Assembly: GCA_036725345.1 (NCBI GenBank)
Contig: DAIMEJ010000006.1
Span: forward strand, 106,626-170,625
From: JAPLJU01 sp036725345
Lineage (GTDB): Bacteria > Desulfobacterota > Syntrophia > Syntrophales > UBA2192
Length of the DNA stretch: 64,000 bases
Reading direction: 5' to 3'
This document shows, in pieces, positions 34,004-42,780 of the stretch. The position numbers were made by a program, and so were the translations under genes. Positions within the stretch are counted from its first letter, which is position 1. Every line of letters starts with the position of its first letter. The notes beneath the pieces are model-generated. The model was given only the letters and a program-made list of their open reading frames with translations. It did no database searches and had not been told where the DNA came from.

Positions 34004-35299
34004 ATGAAGGTTCTCCTCATCTCGGCGAATACGGAACGGATCAATATAACACCTCTCCCTTTGGGCTTGAGCTGTGTCGCCTCGGCATCGAGAGGGGCGG
34101 GGCACGATGTCCGGATGATTGACCTCATGGCCGAGGGGGATATCCGGCAGGTGATCGAGAAGTCGGTGGAGTCTTTCAGGCCCGATGTCATCGGGGTTTC
34201 CGTGAGAAACATCGATGATCAGAACATGAAGGGTCCGAGATTCCTGCTGGATGGGGTCAAAAAAGTGGTGGATGAGTGTCGCCGCTCCTCGAAGGCGACT
34301 ATCGTTCTGGGCGGCGCCGGCTACAGTATTTTCCCGGAAAGCGTCCTTGAATACCTCGAGGCAGACATGGGAATCCAGGGGGAAGGGGAGGCGGTTTTCC
34401 CCATCCTTCTGGACCGGTTGAAGAAAAAGTCGGACCTCAGGGGAACGCCCGGCCTTTACCTCCCCCGAATGGGTCTCCAGGGGGTGAGAAGATTTGTCAG
34501 GAACCTGGATAATTTGCCCCTTCCCGATATCCCCGCGTCTCCCCTTTCCGCCCAGGCCGGGGAGATCTGGGTGCCCCTGCAGACGAGCCGCGGCTGCCCC
34601 ATGGACTGCAGCTACTGCTCCACCCCCGCCATTGAAGGCAGAGTTATAAGAAAAAAGAGTCCGGGAAGAGCCGTCGAAGAACTGTACCGCTATTATGTCG
34701 AAGCGGGCTGCAGACATTTTTATTTCGTCGACAATGTCTTCAACCTCCCGCCTTCTCATGCCAGGGCGCTTTGCGAGAAGATCATCGAGAGTGGCTTGAA
34801 GATATCCTGGCGCTGCATCCTCTACCCCGGGAGACTGGACAGGAAATTGGCGGAGCTGATGGCAGACGCCGGCTGCGTGGAAGCCAGCCTGGGGTTCGAG
34901 AGCGGTTGCGAAAGGATCCTGCGCGCCATGAATAAGCGTTTCAATCTTCAGGACGTCCGCCGGGCATCGGCCGTTCTCGGGGCTTCCGGCATCAGGTGCA
35001 TGGGCTTTTTGCTGCTCGGCGGTCCCGGCGAAACGAAAGCATCCGTTGCGGAAAGCCTGGCCTTTGCCGATTCTTTACGGCTGGAGGCTGTTAAAGTTAC
35101 CGTGGGCATCCGCATATATCCCGGCACGAAGCTGGCGGAAATCGCCGTTCAAGACGGACTCGTCTCCCCCGCGGACAACCTCTTGATGCCGAGATTTTAT
35201 GTCGTTCGAGATATCAAGGATTGGCTGCAAGAGACGGTCAAAAATCTGGCTGCTGCAGACCCCCGCTGGATCACCGGCTCCGAAGAGCTGCAAAACTAG
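34004..35299 (+). CDS. B12-binding-domain radical SAM protein
   Basis: 431 residues. ATG 34004 (MKVLLISANTERI) is preferred as the cobalamin domain begins there and GGGA precedes it. Residues 1-140 form the B12-binding Rossmann-like domain. The radical SAM cluster is CPMDCSYCS (CxxxCxxC) near 195, followed by the TIM-barrel pieces HFYFVDNVFN and VEASLGFESGCERIL. The family performs methylations, ring contractions and similar reactions. No partner suggests a substrate. Confidence 0.85.
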   Translation: MKVLLISANTERINITPLPLGLSCVASASRGAGHDVRMIDLMAEGDIRQVIEKSVESFRPDVIGVSVRNIDDQNMKGPRFLLDGVKKVVDECRRSSKATIVLGGAGYSIFPESVLEYLEADMGIQGEGEAVFPILLDRLKKKSDLRGTPGLYLPRMGLQGVRRFVRNLDNLPLPDIPASPLSAQAGEIWVPLQTSRGCPMDCSYCSTPAIEGRVIRKKSPGRAVEELYRYYVEAGCRHFYFVDNVFNLPPSHARALCEKIIESGLKISWRCILYPGRLDRKLAELMADAGCVEASLGFESGCERILRAMNKRFNLQDVRRASAVLGASGIRCMGFLLLGGPGETKASVAESLAFADSLRLEAVKVTVGIRIYPGTKLAEIAVQDGLVSPADNLLMPRFYVVRDIKDWLQETVKNLAAADPRWITGSEELQN

Positions 35300-35414
35300 G
35301 GAGACGCAATACGGCCGGATTTACAGGGGCGGCTGTCAGCGAAAGGCCTTTTACCTGGAATAATTGTTGCTCTTCCCGGTCATGAGCTTACTTTGCAAAG
35401 GGGGTCACCTTCAG

Positions 35415-35585
35415 ATGGCAGATCAATTATTATTAATTATTTCAATACTTTGGGCCTTATGCATATGGGCAACCGTGAACAGAACCGCAAGGGAAATGAT
35501 AGTGAAATTTCACACAGAGTGTGTGCGCCGCGCCCGGACTGATCGAAGGAGAGCCAGATCTTCATCCACGCTTTTTGACGGCTGA
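35415..35585 (+). CDS. Possible small membrane protein
   Basis: 56 residues with one hydrophobic helix (LLLIISILWALCIWATV) and a basic C-terminal half. The ribosome site is poor (GGGGG twelve bases upstream) and no family is known. The remainder of 35300-35762 holds only the terminator at 35695. Confidence 0.3.
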   Translation: MADQLLLIISILWALCIWATVNRTAREMIVKFHTECVRRARTDRRRARSSSTLFDG

Positions 35586-35694
35586 ACCGACATTTGCCGC
35601 TCATAGAGAAAGCCCCGGCGCCTCCCTTTCCCGTCGCAGCCCATGTGCATATTTTTCTGACAAATTGATTCGATAAGGTTGAAAAGCGTCGAAA

Positions 35695-35726
35695 ACAAAA
35701 GGCCCCGGGTGTCCCCGGGGCCCGAT
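35695..35726 (-). terminator. Terminator of the lipoprotein gene
   Basis: On the minus strand GGGCCCCGGGG/CCCGGGGCC with an ACA loop, followed by TTTTGTTTT. Confidence 0.7.
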
Positions 35727-35762
35727 TTCATGAACGCTCCACTTGTCGATACCCGGCAGCCG

Positions 35763-36377
35763 TCAGATCAACCTGTCTTTTTGCAGGGCTTTTAAAATGA
35801 TTTTCACAAAAGATTCAATTTCCCGCTCTTTTTTGCCGGGGTCTACGGTCTCCGTGTTTGAGTACCATATAAGCTTGCCGGTCCGGGCATCGAAGAGCCT
35901 CGCGCTGATGGTGACAACTTCATCGCGCTTGACCATCGTCGAGTCGTCGGAGAGGGACGTCGCTTTGAGAAGGTAGCTGTCCAGGCCGATGGAGTCCCCC
36001 AGGGTGGGCCTTTCGGTGCGCACGGTTTCGACCCTGACCCCCGCCTGCCTGAGTTCCACGACCAGCACACCCTCCATGCCGGTCCTGCCCACGGCCTTGA
36101 CGATTTCATCCCTTGTCACATTCTTGATGTCTGGGATACAGGAATGGCAAGTTATGGAATTGACGCCTCTTGCGTTCAGCTGGCCGGCGAATTCATCCTC
36201 CACTCGCTGGCGCGTGTCAGGCTGCTTCATGAGGGAGACAACCATGATCTTCTTGAAAGCGGGCCCCTTGAACTGTTTGTCTCTCCATGTCTCGACGAGC
36301 TTCGTCGATGTGCAGGAGGTGAGAAGAAATGTCAGTGCCAGAAGGACGGTGCATGCGGATGGGTTTCGGCCGGCCAT
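35763..36377 (-). CDS. Lipoprotein of unknown function
   Basis: 204 residues. ATG 36377 is chosen because GGGGAGG precedes it; the in-frame ATG at 36407 is less likely. The signal peptide ends in a lipobox (FLLTS then Cys). The mature domain starts KLVETWRDKQFKGPAFKKIMVVSL and contains LFDARTGKLIWYSNTETVDPG, typical of envelope proteins related to DUF4136/GNA1162-like folds. The exact family is uncertain. Confidence 0.7.
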   Translation of the reverse strand: MAGRNPSACTVLLALTFLLTSCTSTKLVETWRDKQFKGPAFKKIMVVSLMKQPDTRQRVEDEFAGQLNARGVNSITCHSCIPDIKNVTRDEIVKAVGRTGMEGVLVVELRQAGVRVETVRTERPTLGDSIGLDSYLLKATSLSDDSTMVKRDEVVTISARLFDARTGKLIWYSNTETVDPGKKEREIESFVKIILKALQKDRLI

Positions 36378-36644
36378 AAGAACCTCCCCGAGAGTCGTTG
36401 TCTGCATTTATCACGAAATGCCGCGGGCCGCAATGATGAAGGGCTGCCACCGCGTCCGTACGAAACATTTAACGGGTTGTTCCCCAGGTGTTAATCTGAT
36501 ATCTTAAACGGGCATTTCAAGATTCCACGGTCCCCGGGACGATTCGGCGAAGCGGCGCAGAAGGGGGCCTTAGCCGGGGAACGGTACACCGAGTGATGAT
36601 GAATCTTCTCAGGAAATCTCCCTGATCACGAAGGAGGAACCCCT

Positions 36645-38576
36645 ATGGGACAGAGCTACATGGGGAAGATCCTCAACGTGGATCTCTCGAGCGGTTCGGT
36701 CGGCGAGGAGACCATCGCGGATTCGGTCTACGAAAACTACCTCTCGGGGACGGGGCTTGCCGCTTACCTGCTCTGCAACCGCATTCCGGCCGGGGCCGAT
36801 CCCCTCGGGCCGGAAAACATCCTCGGGTTCGTCTCGGGGCTTCTCACAGGAACGGGAAGCCTGTTCACGGGGCGATGGAGCGTTGTCGGGAAATCCCCGC
36901 TTACGGGTACCTGGGGGGACGCCAACTGCGGCGGCAATTTTTCCCCCGCCATCAAGCGAAACGGCTACGACGGCATTTTTTTCCGGGGCATCAGCGCAAA
37001 ACCCGTATACCTCTACGTGAAGGAGGGGAAGGCGGAGCTTCTGGATGCGCAGGACCTCTGGGGAAAAGACACGAACGACGCCGAGGAGATGCTGAACGCG
37101 AGGCACGGTGATTCCGCCCGCGTCGCTGTCATCGGCCCGGCGGGGGAGAGGCTGTCCCTCATATCGGGCGTCTGCAACGACCGGGGACGGATTGCCGCGC
37201 GTTCGGGTCTCGGCGCCGTCATGGGGGCAAAGCGGTTGAAGGCCGTCGTTCTGGACGGCAGGAAGAAGATCCCTGTCCATGACCGCGAGGCGATCCTGCG
37301 CCTGAACCGGGTCTGCAACCGCTGGGTGCAGATGCAGCCGCCTTTCCTCTCCGGCTCGGGGATGGCCTGGCTCGGGGCGCTCATGCGCATTCTTCCCACG
37401 CAGATGGCGCTCGACGGGATGCTCTACAAGATCTTCCTGAAGAAATGGGGGACGGTGAGCATGAACCAGATGTCCGTCGAGATGGGTGATGCCCCCGTCA
37501 AGAACTGGAAGGGGAGCCATGTCGACTGGGGGATGAAGCAGTCGTCCACGGTCAACCCGGACCGTGTGGCAGCCCTCGAGAAGAGGAGATACCACTGTTA
37601 CGCCTGTCCCCTCGGCTGCGGCGGCATCTGCGTGACGAAGGACGGGGAGGTTCACAAGCCGGAATACGAGTCGGTGCTCTCACTGGGGGCCCTCTGTATG
37701 AACGGTGATCTGGAGAGCATCTTCCAGATGAACGAGCTTCTGAACCGGGCCGGCATGGACACGATCTCTGTCGGCGGCACCATCGCCTTCGCCATGGAGT
37801 GCTACGAAAGGGGCATCCTGTCGAAGGAGGAGACGGGCGGGTTGGAGCTCACCTGGGGGAACTCGGAGGCCATGATAGCCCTTGTCGAAAAGATGATCCG
37901 GAGGGAGGGTATCGGGGACATCCTGGCCGACGGGAGCAGGGCCGCCGCCGAGAAGATCGGCAGAGGAACCTCCCAGTTCGCCATGCATGCCGGGGGGCAG
38001 GAACTCCCCATGCATGACGGGCGTAACGACCCCGGGTTCAACATCCACTATTCCGCGGAGCCCACACCCGGGCGGCACACCCTGGGCGCCCAGATGTACT
38101 ACGAGATGTTTCAGCTCTGGAAGAAGGTGAAGGGGCTTCCTAAGCCGCCGCTTCTCTATTTCAAAGGCCGGAAGTATGTGGCCGATGACGAGAAGGCCGC
38201 CATGGCGGCTGCCTGCAGCAGGTTCATGAGCCTTGCGAACGGCGCCGGTTTCTGTCTTTTCGGACTCTTCCTCGGATCGACGAGAATCCCCTCATTCGAT
38301 TGGCTGAACGCCGCGACGGGATGGAACAAAACGCCCGAGGAGTATATGGCGATAGGGGAGCGCATCCTTTCGGCGAAGCAGGCCTTCAACATCAAGCACG
38401 GGGTCGATCCCCGGTCTTTGCGGGTGCCGGACCGCGCGGCGGGGAGGCCCCCGATGACGGGGGGGGCCAACAGAGGGAGGTCCATGGACATCGAGAAGAT
38501 GATGAGCGACTACTGGCGGCAGTTCGGCTGGGATGAGCGGACGGGCAGGCCGCCGGAGGGGGCCGGTTCTTCCTGA
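36645..38576 (+). CDS. Tungsten-type aldehyde:ferredoxin oxidoreductase
   Basis: 643 residues covering the whole AOR family. N-terminal GKILNVDLSSGSVGEE and SGLLTGTGSLFTGRWSVVGKSP bind the bis-pterin cofactor; GPAGERLSLISGVCNDRGRIAARSGLGAVMG is characteristic. The 4Fe-4S ligands are in CYACPLGCGG (CxxCxxxC). AOR enzymes interconvert aldehydes and carboxylates with ferredoxin and are strict-anaerobe markers. No separate ferredoxin gene adjoins. Confidence 0.92.
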   Translation: MGQSYMGKILNVDLSSGSVGEETIADSVYENYLSGTGLAAYLLCNRIPAGADPLGPENILGFVSGLLTGTGSLFTGRWSVVGKSPLTGTWGDANCGGNFSPAIKRNGYDGIFFRGISAKPVYLYVKEGKAELLDAQDLWGKDTNDAEEMLNARHGDSARVAVIGPAGERLSLISGVCNDRGRIAARSGLGAVMGAKRLKAVVLDGRKKIPVHDREAILRLNRVCNRWVQMQPPFLSGSGMAWLGALMRILPTQMALDGMLYKIFLKKWGTVSMNQMSVEMGDAPVKNWKGSHVDWGMKQSSTVNPDRVAALEKRRYHCYACPLGCGGICVTKDGEVHKPEYESVLSLGALCMNGDLESIFQMNELLNRAGMDTISVGGTIAFAMECYERGILSKEETGGLELTWGNSEAMIALVEKMIRREGIGDILADGSRAAAEKIGRGTSQFAMHAGGQELPMHDGRNDPGFNIHYSAEPTPGRHTLGAQMYYEMFQLWKKVKGLPKPPLLYFKGRKYVADDEKAAMAAACSRFMSLANGAGFCLFGLFLGSTRIPSFDWLNAATGWNKTPEEYMAIGERILSAKQAFNIKHGVDPRSLRVPDRAAGRPPMTGGANRGRSMDIEKMMSDYWRQFGWDERTGRPPEGAGSS

Positions 38577-38616
38577 GCGAAAGGGGTCCCTTTTTTACAG
38601 CACACGAATTGCCCGC

Positions 38617-38644
38617 TTGACAAAAAAATTAAAACATGTATGAT
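38617..38644 (+). promoter_or_regulatory. Promoter of the aro operon
   Basis: TTGACA at 38617-38622, 16-bp spacer, TATGAT at 38639-38644, about 30 bp before the leader peptide start. Confidence 0.7.
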
Positions 38645-38673
38645 TCTTTGTCATTCAGGAGATGAAATTGACG

Positions 38674-38769
38674 ATGGACAGACGGAGATCAGGCAATTCC
38701 TATTGGAGCTTCGGCTTTTATTATTACGGCGGACAAGTCTGCCCATCGGCGGGGAGGGCCTTAACGTAA
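38674..38769 (+). CDS. Aromatic leader peptide of the aro operon
   Basis: 31 codons, ATG 38674 to TAA 38767-38769. The middle reads SYWSFGFYYYGG: four Tyr, two Phe and one Trp within nine residues, the hallmark of an attenuator peptide that reports on charged aromatic tRNAs. AGGAG lies at 38657-38661; the in-frame ATG at 38662 is too close to it. GGCGGAC / GTCTGCC (38728-38743) can form a pause hairpin directly after the aromatic codons. No protein function is expected. Confidence 0.85.
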   Translation: MDRRRSGNSYWSFGFYYYGGQVCPSAGRALT

Positions 38770-38791
38770 GGACGCCATCATAGAAAGCCGG

Positions 38792-38830
38792 GCCATGGGT
38801 AGATAGAAAGATGCTATCCATGGCTTTTTT
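38792..38830 (+). terminator. aro attenuator terminator 1
   Basis: GCCATGGGTAG (38792-38802) pairs with CTATCCATGGC (38814-38824), followed by six T. Its 5' arm GCCATGGG is also complementary, with one bulged C, to CCCATCGGC at 38742-38750 in the leader peptide frame. That gives a mutually exclusive antiterminator when the ribosome stalls on the aromatic codons. Confidence 0.8.
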
Positions 38831-38837
38831 GTTTTGG

Positions 38838-38872
38838 AAGGCCGTGGAGGCAGAAACTCCGCGGCCTTTTTT
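38838..38872 (+). terminator. aro leader terminator 2
   Basis: AAGGCCGTGGAG (38838-38849) pairs with CTCCGCGGCCTT (38857-38868), followed by T residues. It ends 20 bp before aroF and resembles trp leader terminator 1. Confidence 0.75.
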
Positions 38873-38892
38873 ATAAATGGAGGTAAAAAGCC

Positions 38893-39921
38893 ATGATCAT
38901 CGTTATGAAGAAAAGCGCCACAGACGGTCAGATCGACAAGGTCATCGAATGGATCGAGTCCGTCGGCTACCGGCCCCATCTTTCCCGGGGCGTGGAGCGG
39001 ACCATCATCGGTGCCATCGGCGACGGGAGGGGGAAAGATCAGCTCAGGTCCATCAGCTTTCTGCCGGGCGTGGAAAAGGTGATGCCGATCCTCAAACCCT
39101 ACAAACTGGCCAGCCGTGAATTCAGGGAGACGGCCACCGTCGTCCGGATCGGTGATCTCGAGATCGGAGGGCCGCAATTCGTCATCATGGCCGGGCCCTG
39201 TGCCGTGGAGAGCGAGGAGCAGCTCATGGAATGCGCCTATGTGGTGAAGAAGGCGGGGGCCCATATCCTGAGAGGCGGCGCCTTCAAGCCCAGGACCTCG
39301 CCCTACAGCTTCCAGGGGATGGAGGAGGAAGGCCTGAAACTCCTGAAGAAGGTCCGGGAGAGAACGGGACTTCCCATCGTGACGGAGGTGATGAGCACGA
39401 CGGAGGTGGACATGGTCGAGGCCTATGCCGATATCCTCCAGGTCGGCGCCCGCAACGTCCAGAACTTCGCGCTTCTGAAAAAGGTCGGCACGGCCCAAAA
39501 ACCGATTCTCCTGAAGCGCGGCATGATGACGACCATCGAGGAGCTTCTCATGTCGGCCGAATACATCCTCTCGTCGGGCAACAGTCAGGTGATCCTCTGC
39601 GAGCGGGGTATCCGGACCTTCGAAACGGCCACGCGCAACACCCTGGACCTGAGCGCCGTGACGGTCCTCAAGGAGATGACCCACCTGCCGGTGATCGTCG
39701 ATCCCAGCCACGCCGCCGGTTACTGGAAGTACGTGACCCCGCTGGCCCGCGCCGCTGTCGCCGTCGGGGCTGACGGCATTATCGTGGAAGTGCACCCCGA
39801 ACCCGAGAAGGCCGTTTCCGACGGCATGCAGTCGCTGAAGCCCGAGAAATTCTACCAGCTCATGGAAGAGGTCACACGCCTGGACAACGTCATGAAAAAA
39901 GAAATGAGGTCTCACCTATGA
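38893..39921 (+). CDS. aroF: 3-deoxy-7-phosphoheptulonate synthase (DAHP synthase, type I-beta)
   Basis: 342 residues. It condenses PEP and erythrose-4-phosphate, the first shikimate step. Residues 1-70 are the ferredoxin-like regulatory domain of Thermotoga-type enzymes, which binds Tyr/Phe. The catalytic barrel shows VIMAGPCAVES, GGAFKPRTSPYSFQG, NFALLKKVG, PILLKRGM and IVDPSHAAG. GGAGGT lies eight bases before the ATG. First gene after the aromatic attenuator, so control is double: attenuation and probable feedback. Confidence 0.95.
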   Translation: MIIVMKKSATDGQIDKVIEWIESVGYRPHLSRGVERTIIGAIGDGRGKDQLRSISFLPGVEKVMPILKPYKLASREFRETATVVRIGDLEIGGPQFVIMAGPCAVESEEQLMECAYVVKKAGAHILRGGAFKPRTSPYSFQGMEEEGLKLLKKVRERTGLPIVTEVMSTTEVDMVEAYADILQVGARNVQNFALLKKVGTAQKPILLKRGMMTTIEELLMSAEYILSSGNSQVILCERGIRTFETATRNTLDLSAVTVLKEMTHLPVIVDPSHAAGYWKYVTPLARAAVAVGADGIIVEVHPEPEKAVSDGMQSLKPEKFYQLMEEVTRLDNVMKKEMRSHL

Positions 39922-41012
39922 ACAAAATCAGGGTACACCTCGATCGCAAGTTTTCCGCTTCCTATGATATCCACATCGGCCGGAGCATCCTGGACCGGCT
40001 GGCCCTCCTCCTGTCCAAAAACGGCTGGGGATCGAGGTACTTCATCGTAACGGACTCCCGCGTCGCCCGGATGCACGGGGACCGGGTCACGGGCGTGCTG
40101 GGGGGGATGGGTCTCAAGGTGGAAAAAATAGAGTTCCCGGCAGGCGAGACCTCAAAGAACATTCACACCTGCATCGGCCTGGTGGAAGAACTGGTCGAAC
40201 GGGGTGCCGACAGGACTTCGGCCCTCATCGCCCTCGGCGGAGGCGTCGTCGGGGACATGACCGGGCTTGTGGCTTCCATATTCATGAGGGGCATCCCCTA
40301 CGTGCAGGTTCCCACGACGCTTCTTGCCCAGGTCGACAGCGGCATCGGCGGAAAGACCGGAGTTGATATTCCGTCGGCGAAGAACCTGTTGGGCACCTTC
40401 CATCAGCCCAGGGCGGTGTTCATCGACCTCGATTTTCTGGAGACCCTTCCCCCCCGGGACTTCACAAACGGCCTGGCGGAGATCGTCAAGTACGGGATCA
40501 TCGAGGACCCCGGTCTCCTGGAAGATCTGCGGTCCGGAATCGAGGCGCTGCGCGAACGCGACATGAAGTTTCTGGAAAGGATCGTTTCCCGGTCCTGCCG
40601 GATCAAGAAGGGCATCGTTGAGATCGACGAGACGGAGAAAGGTCTTCGCCGTATCCTTAACTTCGGTCATACCGTGGGCCATGCCGTCGAGGCCGAGTCG
40701 GCTTTTGCCGTTTCGCACGGCGAGGCCGTCGCCATGGGGATGGCCGCTGCAACGATCCTGTCGGAGCAGCTGAAATACCTCTCCGCCGAGGATCGAAAGG
40801 ACGTTCTTTCGGTCATCCGTCACGTGGGCCTGCCGGACCGTATCCCCGCCATCCTGGACACAGGGGGGATATTGTCCCGGCTGAAGCGGGACAAAAAGAA
40901 AGAGGGAGAAAACATCCATTTCGTCCTTCTAAAGAAGCCCGGCATGCCCTTCGTGAACGGTGGCGTGCCCCTGGGGCTGGTCAGCGAAACCATCGAGGCC
41001 ATGAAAGCATGA
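39918..41012 (+). CDS. aroB: 3-dehydroquinate synthase
   Basis: 364 residues. It converts DAHP to 3-dehydroquinate using NAD+ and a divalent metal. The signature ALGGGVVGDMTGLVASIFMRGIP and the following VPTTLLAQVDSGIGGKTGVD are intact, as are the metal ligands in GLAEIVKYG, FGHTVGHAVE and SHGEAVAMGM. Its ATG overlaps the aroF stop (ATGA), indicating translational coupling. Confidence 0.95.
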   Translation: MNKIRVHLDRKFSASYDIHIGRSILDRLALLLSKNGWGSRYFIVTDSRVARMHGDRVTGVLGGMGLKVEKIEFPAGETSKNIHTCIGLVEELVERGADRTSALIALGGGVVGDMTGLVASIFMRGIPYVQVPTTLLAQVDSGIGGKTGVDIPSAKNLLGTFHQPRAVFIDLDFLETLPPRDFTNGLAEIVKYGIIEDPGLLEDLRSGIEALRERDMKFLERIVSRSCRIKKGIVEIDETEKGLRRILNFGHTVGHAVEAESAFAVSHGEAVAMGMAAATILSEQLKYLSAEDRKDVLSVIRHVGLPDRIPAILDTGGILSRLKRDKKKEGENIHFVLLKKPGMPFVNGGVPLGLVSETIEAMKA

Positions 41013-42088
41013 GAAAAAAATCGATGAACACCATCAGGAAAGAGATCAGGGAAAAGGACGGACAGATCGTCCGGCTCCTCAACGAGCGTGCAGCGCTTTC
41101 TCTGGAAGCTGGAAAGGTCAAGCGTCGTCTGGGAATGGAGATTTACGACCCCTCGCGGGAAAGCAGGGTCTTCGGGTACCTCGCGGACATCAACAGAGGA
41201 CCCCTGGCGGGAGAGGCCCTCGGCCACATCTACCGGGAAATCCTCTCTTCGTCCCGGCAGATTCAGGCACCTCTTTCCATAGCCTGTCTGGGGCCGGAGT
41301 CGTCCTTCACTCACCTGGCGGCTCTATGCCACTTCGGCAGGAGCCCGCGGGTGCTCCCGAGGAGGTCCATCGGTCAGGTATTCGACGAAGTGGAAAGTCA
41401 GAAAGTCTCCTACGGTGTCGTGCCCATGGAGAATTCCGTCGAGGGGTCCGTAAAGCACACGCTCGACCGTTTGATTGACACCCCCCTCAGGATCCGGGCG
41501 GAAATAGTAATGAAGATATCCCACTGTCTCCTGTCCAGGGGGGGGAAAGGGAATGTCCGCACCGTTTACTCCCACCCCCAGGCGCTGGCCCAGTGCCGGA
41601 CATGGATCGCAAGAAACCTGCCCCGGGCGGAACTCGTTGAAACGGACAGCACGGCGAGTGCGGTCGTTCGAGCCCGTGAGGATCGGCGTGGAGCCGCTAT
41701 CGGAAGCCGCATCGCTTCGGAGACATACGGTCTCCGGATGGTTGCTGAAGGTATAGAGGATCACCCGACGAACACGACGCGGTTCATCGTAATGGGCGGC
41801 GGGCAGAGTGAGCCCACGGGCGATGACAAAACCTCGATACTCTTCGGGACCCCTCACGCCCCCGGTGCGCTTCACGCGGCGCTCGGGCCCTTCAGCAGGG
41901 CGGGGATCAACCTGCTGAGGATCGAGTCGTACCCGATACGCGGACGGATGTGGGAGTATCTCTTTTTTGTGGACCTGGCGGGTCACGCCGCGGAGAAGAA
42001 AGTGAGAGATTGCCTCCGCCGGCTGGAGCGAAAAACCGCGTTCCTCAAGGTCCTCGGGTCCTACCCGAAAGGGGACGAACGCGGATGA
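41009..42088 (+). CDS. pheA: Chorismate mutase / prephenate dehydratase (P-protein)
   Basis: 359 residues. Residues 1-90 are an AroQ chorismate mutase (IRKEIREKDGQIVRLLNERAAL). About 92-270 is prephenate dehydratase (CLGPESSFTHLAA, VPMENSVEGSVKHTLDRL, NTTRFIVMG with the catalytic TRF). About 275-350 is an ACT domain (ILFGTPHAPGALHAAL, LLRIESYPIRG) that binds Phe. It produces phenylpyruvate. ATGA overlap with aroB. Confidence 0.95.
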   Translation: MRKKSMNTIRKEIREKDGQIVRLLNERAALSLEAGKVKRRLGMEIYDPSRESRVFGYLADINRGPLAGEALGHIYREILSSSRQIQAPLSIACLGPESSFTHLAALCHFGRSPRVLPRRSIGQVFDEVESQKVSYGVVPMENSVEGSVKHTLDRLIDTPLRIRAEIVMKISHCLLSRGGKGNVRTVYSHPQALAQCRTWIARNLPRAELVETDSTASAVVRAREDRRGAAIGSRIASETYGLRMVAEGIEDHPTNTTRFIVMGGGQSEPTGDDKTSILFGTPHAPGALHAALGPFSRAGINLLRIESYPIRGRMWEYLFFVDLAGHAAEKKVRDCLRRLERKTAFLKVLGSYPKGDERG

Positions 42089-42780
42089 TCTGTGTCTCCC
42101 TTTTGGCGAAAAACAGACGCGACGCCCTGCGAAGCATGGAGAGGGCCTTCTCCATTGCCGACGCGGTGGAACTCCGCATGGATCGAATGAAGGCCGCCGA
42201 CCTGCCTGTTCTCATCGGCGCCAGAAGGGGCATCCTCATCGTGACCAACCGGCGGAAGGAAGAGGGAGGCTTCTTCAGGGGAAGCGAACGGGACAGGGTG
42301 AACCTTTTGAAGGCGGCGGCGGCCCTGGGCGCCGATTTCGTCGACATTGAGGCGAGCACGGCCAGGGCATTGATCGGGGAGCTTGCGGAGGCGGTCAAGG
42401 TCGAAGGCGGTGTCACTCAGATCATGGTGTCGAGTCACGATTTCAGCGGCACGCCCCCCTTGAAGACTCTTCTGGACAGACTCGACTCGTGCCGGTCCCT
42501 GGGCGCCCATGTGGTGAAGATCGTCACCTACGCGAACACGATTGAGGACAACCTCCGCGTCCTCCAGCTCATCCCGAGGGCTTTGGGCGAAGGGCAGAGG
42601 ATCGTCGCTTTCTGCATGGGCCCGAAGGGGCGCATGAGCAGGATCGTTGCGCCCCTGTTCGGATCGACGTTCAGTTACGCCAGCCTGCGAAAGGGAACCG
42701 AGGCGGCCCCCGGGCAGCTCACCGTTTCCGAGATGAGGGAAGCGCTGAGACTCTTCGGCGGCGGGGGTGCGGAAGTGTGA
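42085..42780 (+). CDS. aroD: 3-dehydroquinate dehydratase, type I
   Basis: 231 residues from ATG 42085, which overlaps the pheA stop. Type I enzymes form a Schiff base: the Lys is in HVVKIVTYA and the general-base His in VSSHDFSGTP. ADAVELRMDRM near the start is the usual ELR-x-D block. It makes 3-dehydroshikimate. Confidence 0.93.
   Translation: MICVSLLAKNRRDALRSMERAFSIADAVELRMDRMKAADLPVLIGARRGILIVTNRRKEEGGFFRGSERDRVNLLKAAAALGADFVDIEASTARALIGELAEAVKVEGGVTQIMVSSHDFSGTPPLKTLLDRLDSCRSLGAHVVKIVTYANTIEDNLRVLQLIPRALGEGQRIVAFCMGPKGRMSRIVAPLFGSTFSYASLRKGTEAAPGQLTVSEMREALRLFGGGGAEV

Noticed and set aside
33275..34759. A 494-codon open frame on the - strand
   Set aside because: Spans two well-supported + strand genes; shadow frame.
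36609..37655. A 348-codon open frame on the - strand
   Set aside because: Antisense to the aldehyde oxidoreductase, with Arg/Pro/His-rich text and no family.
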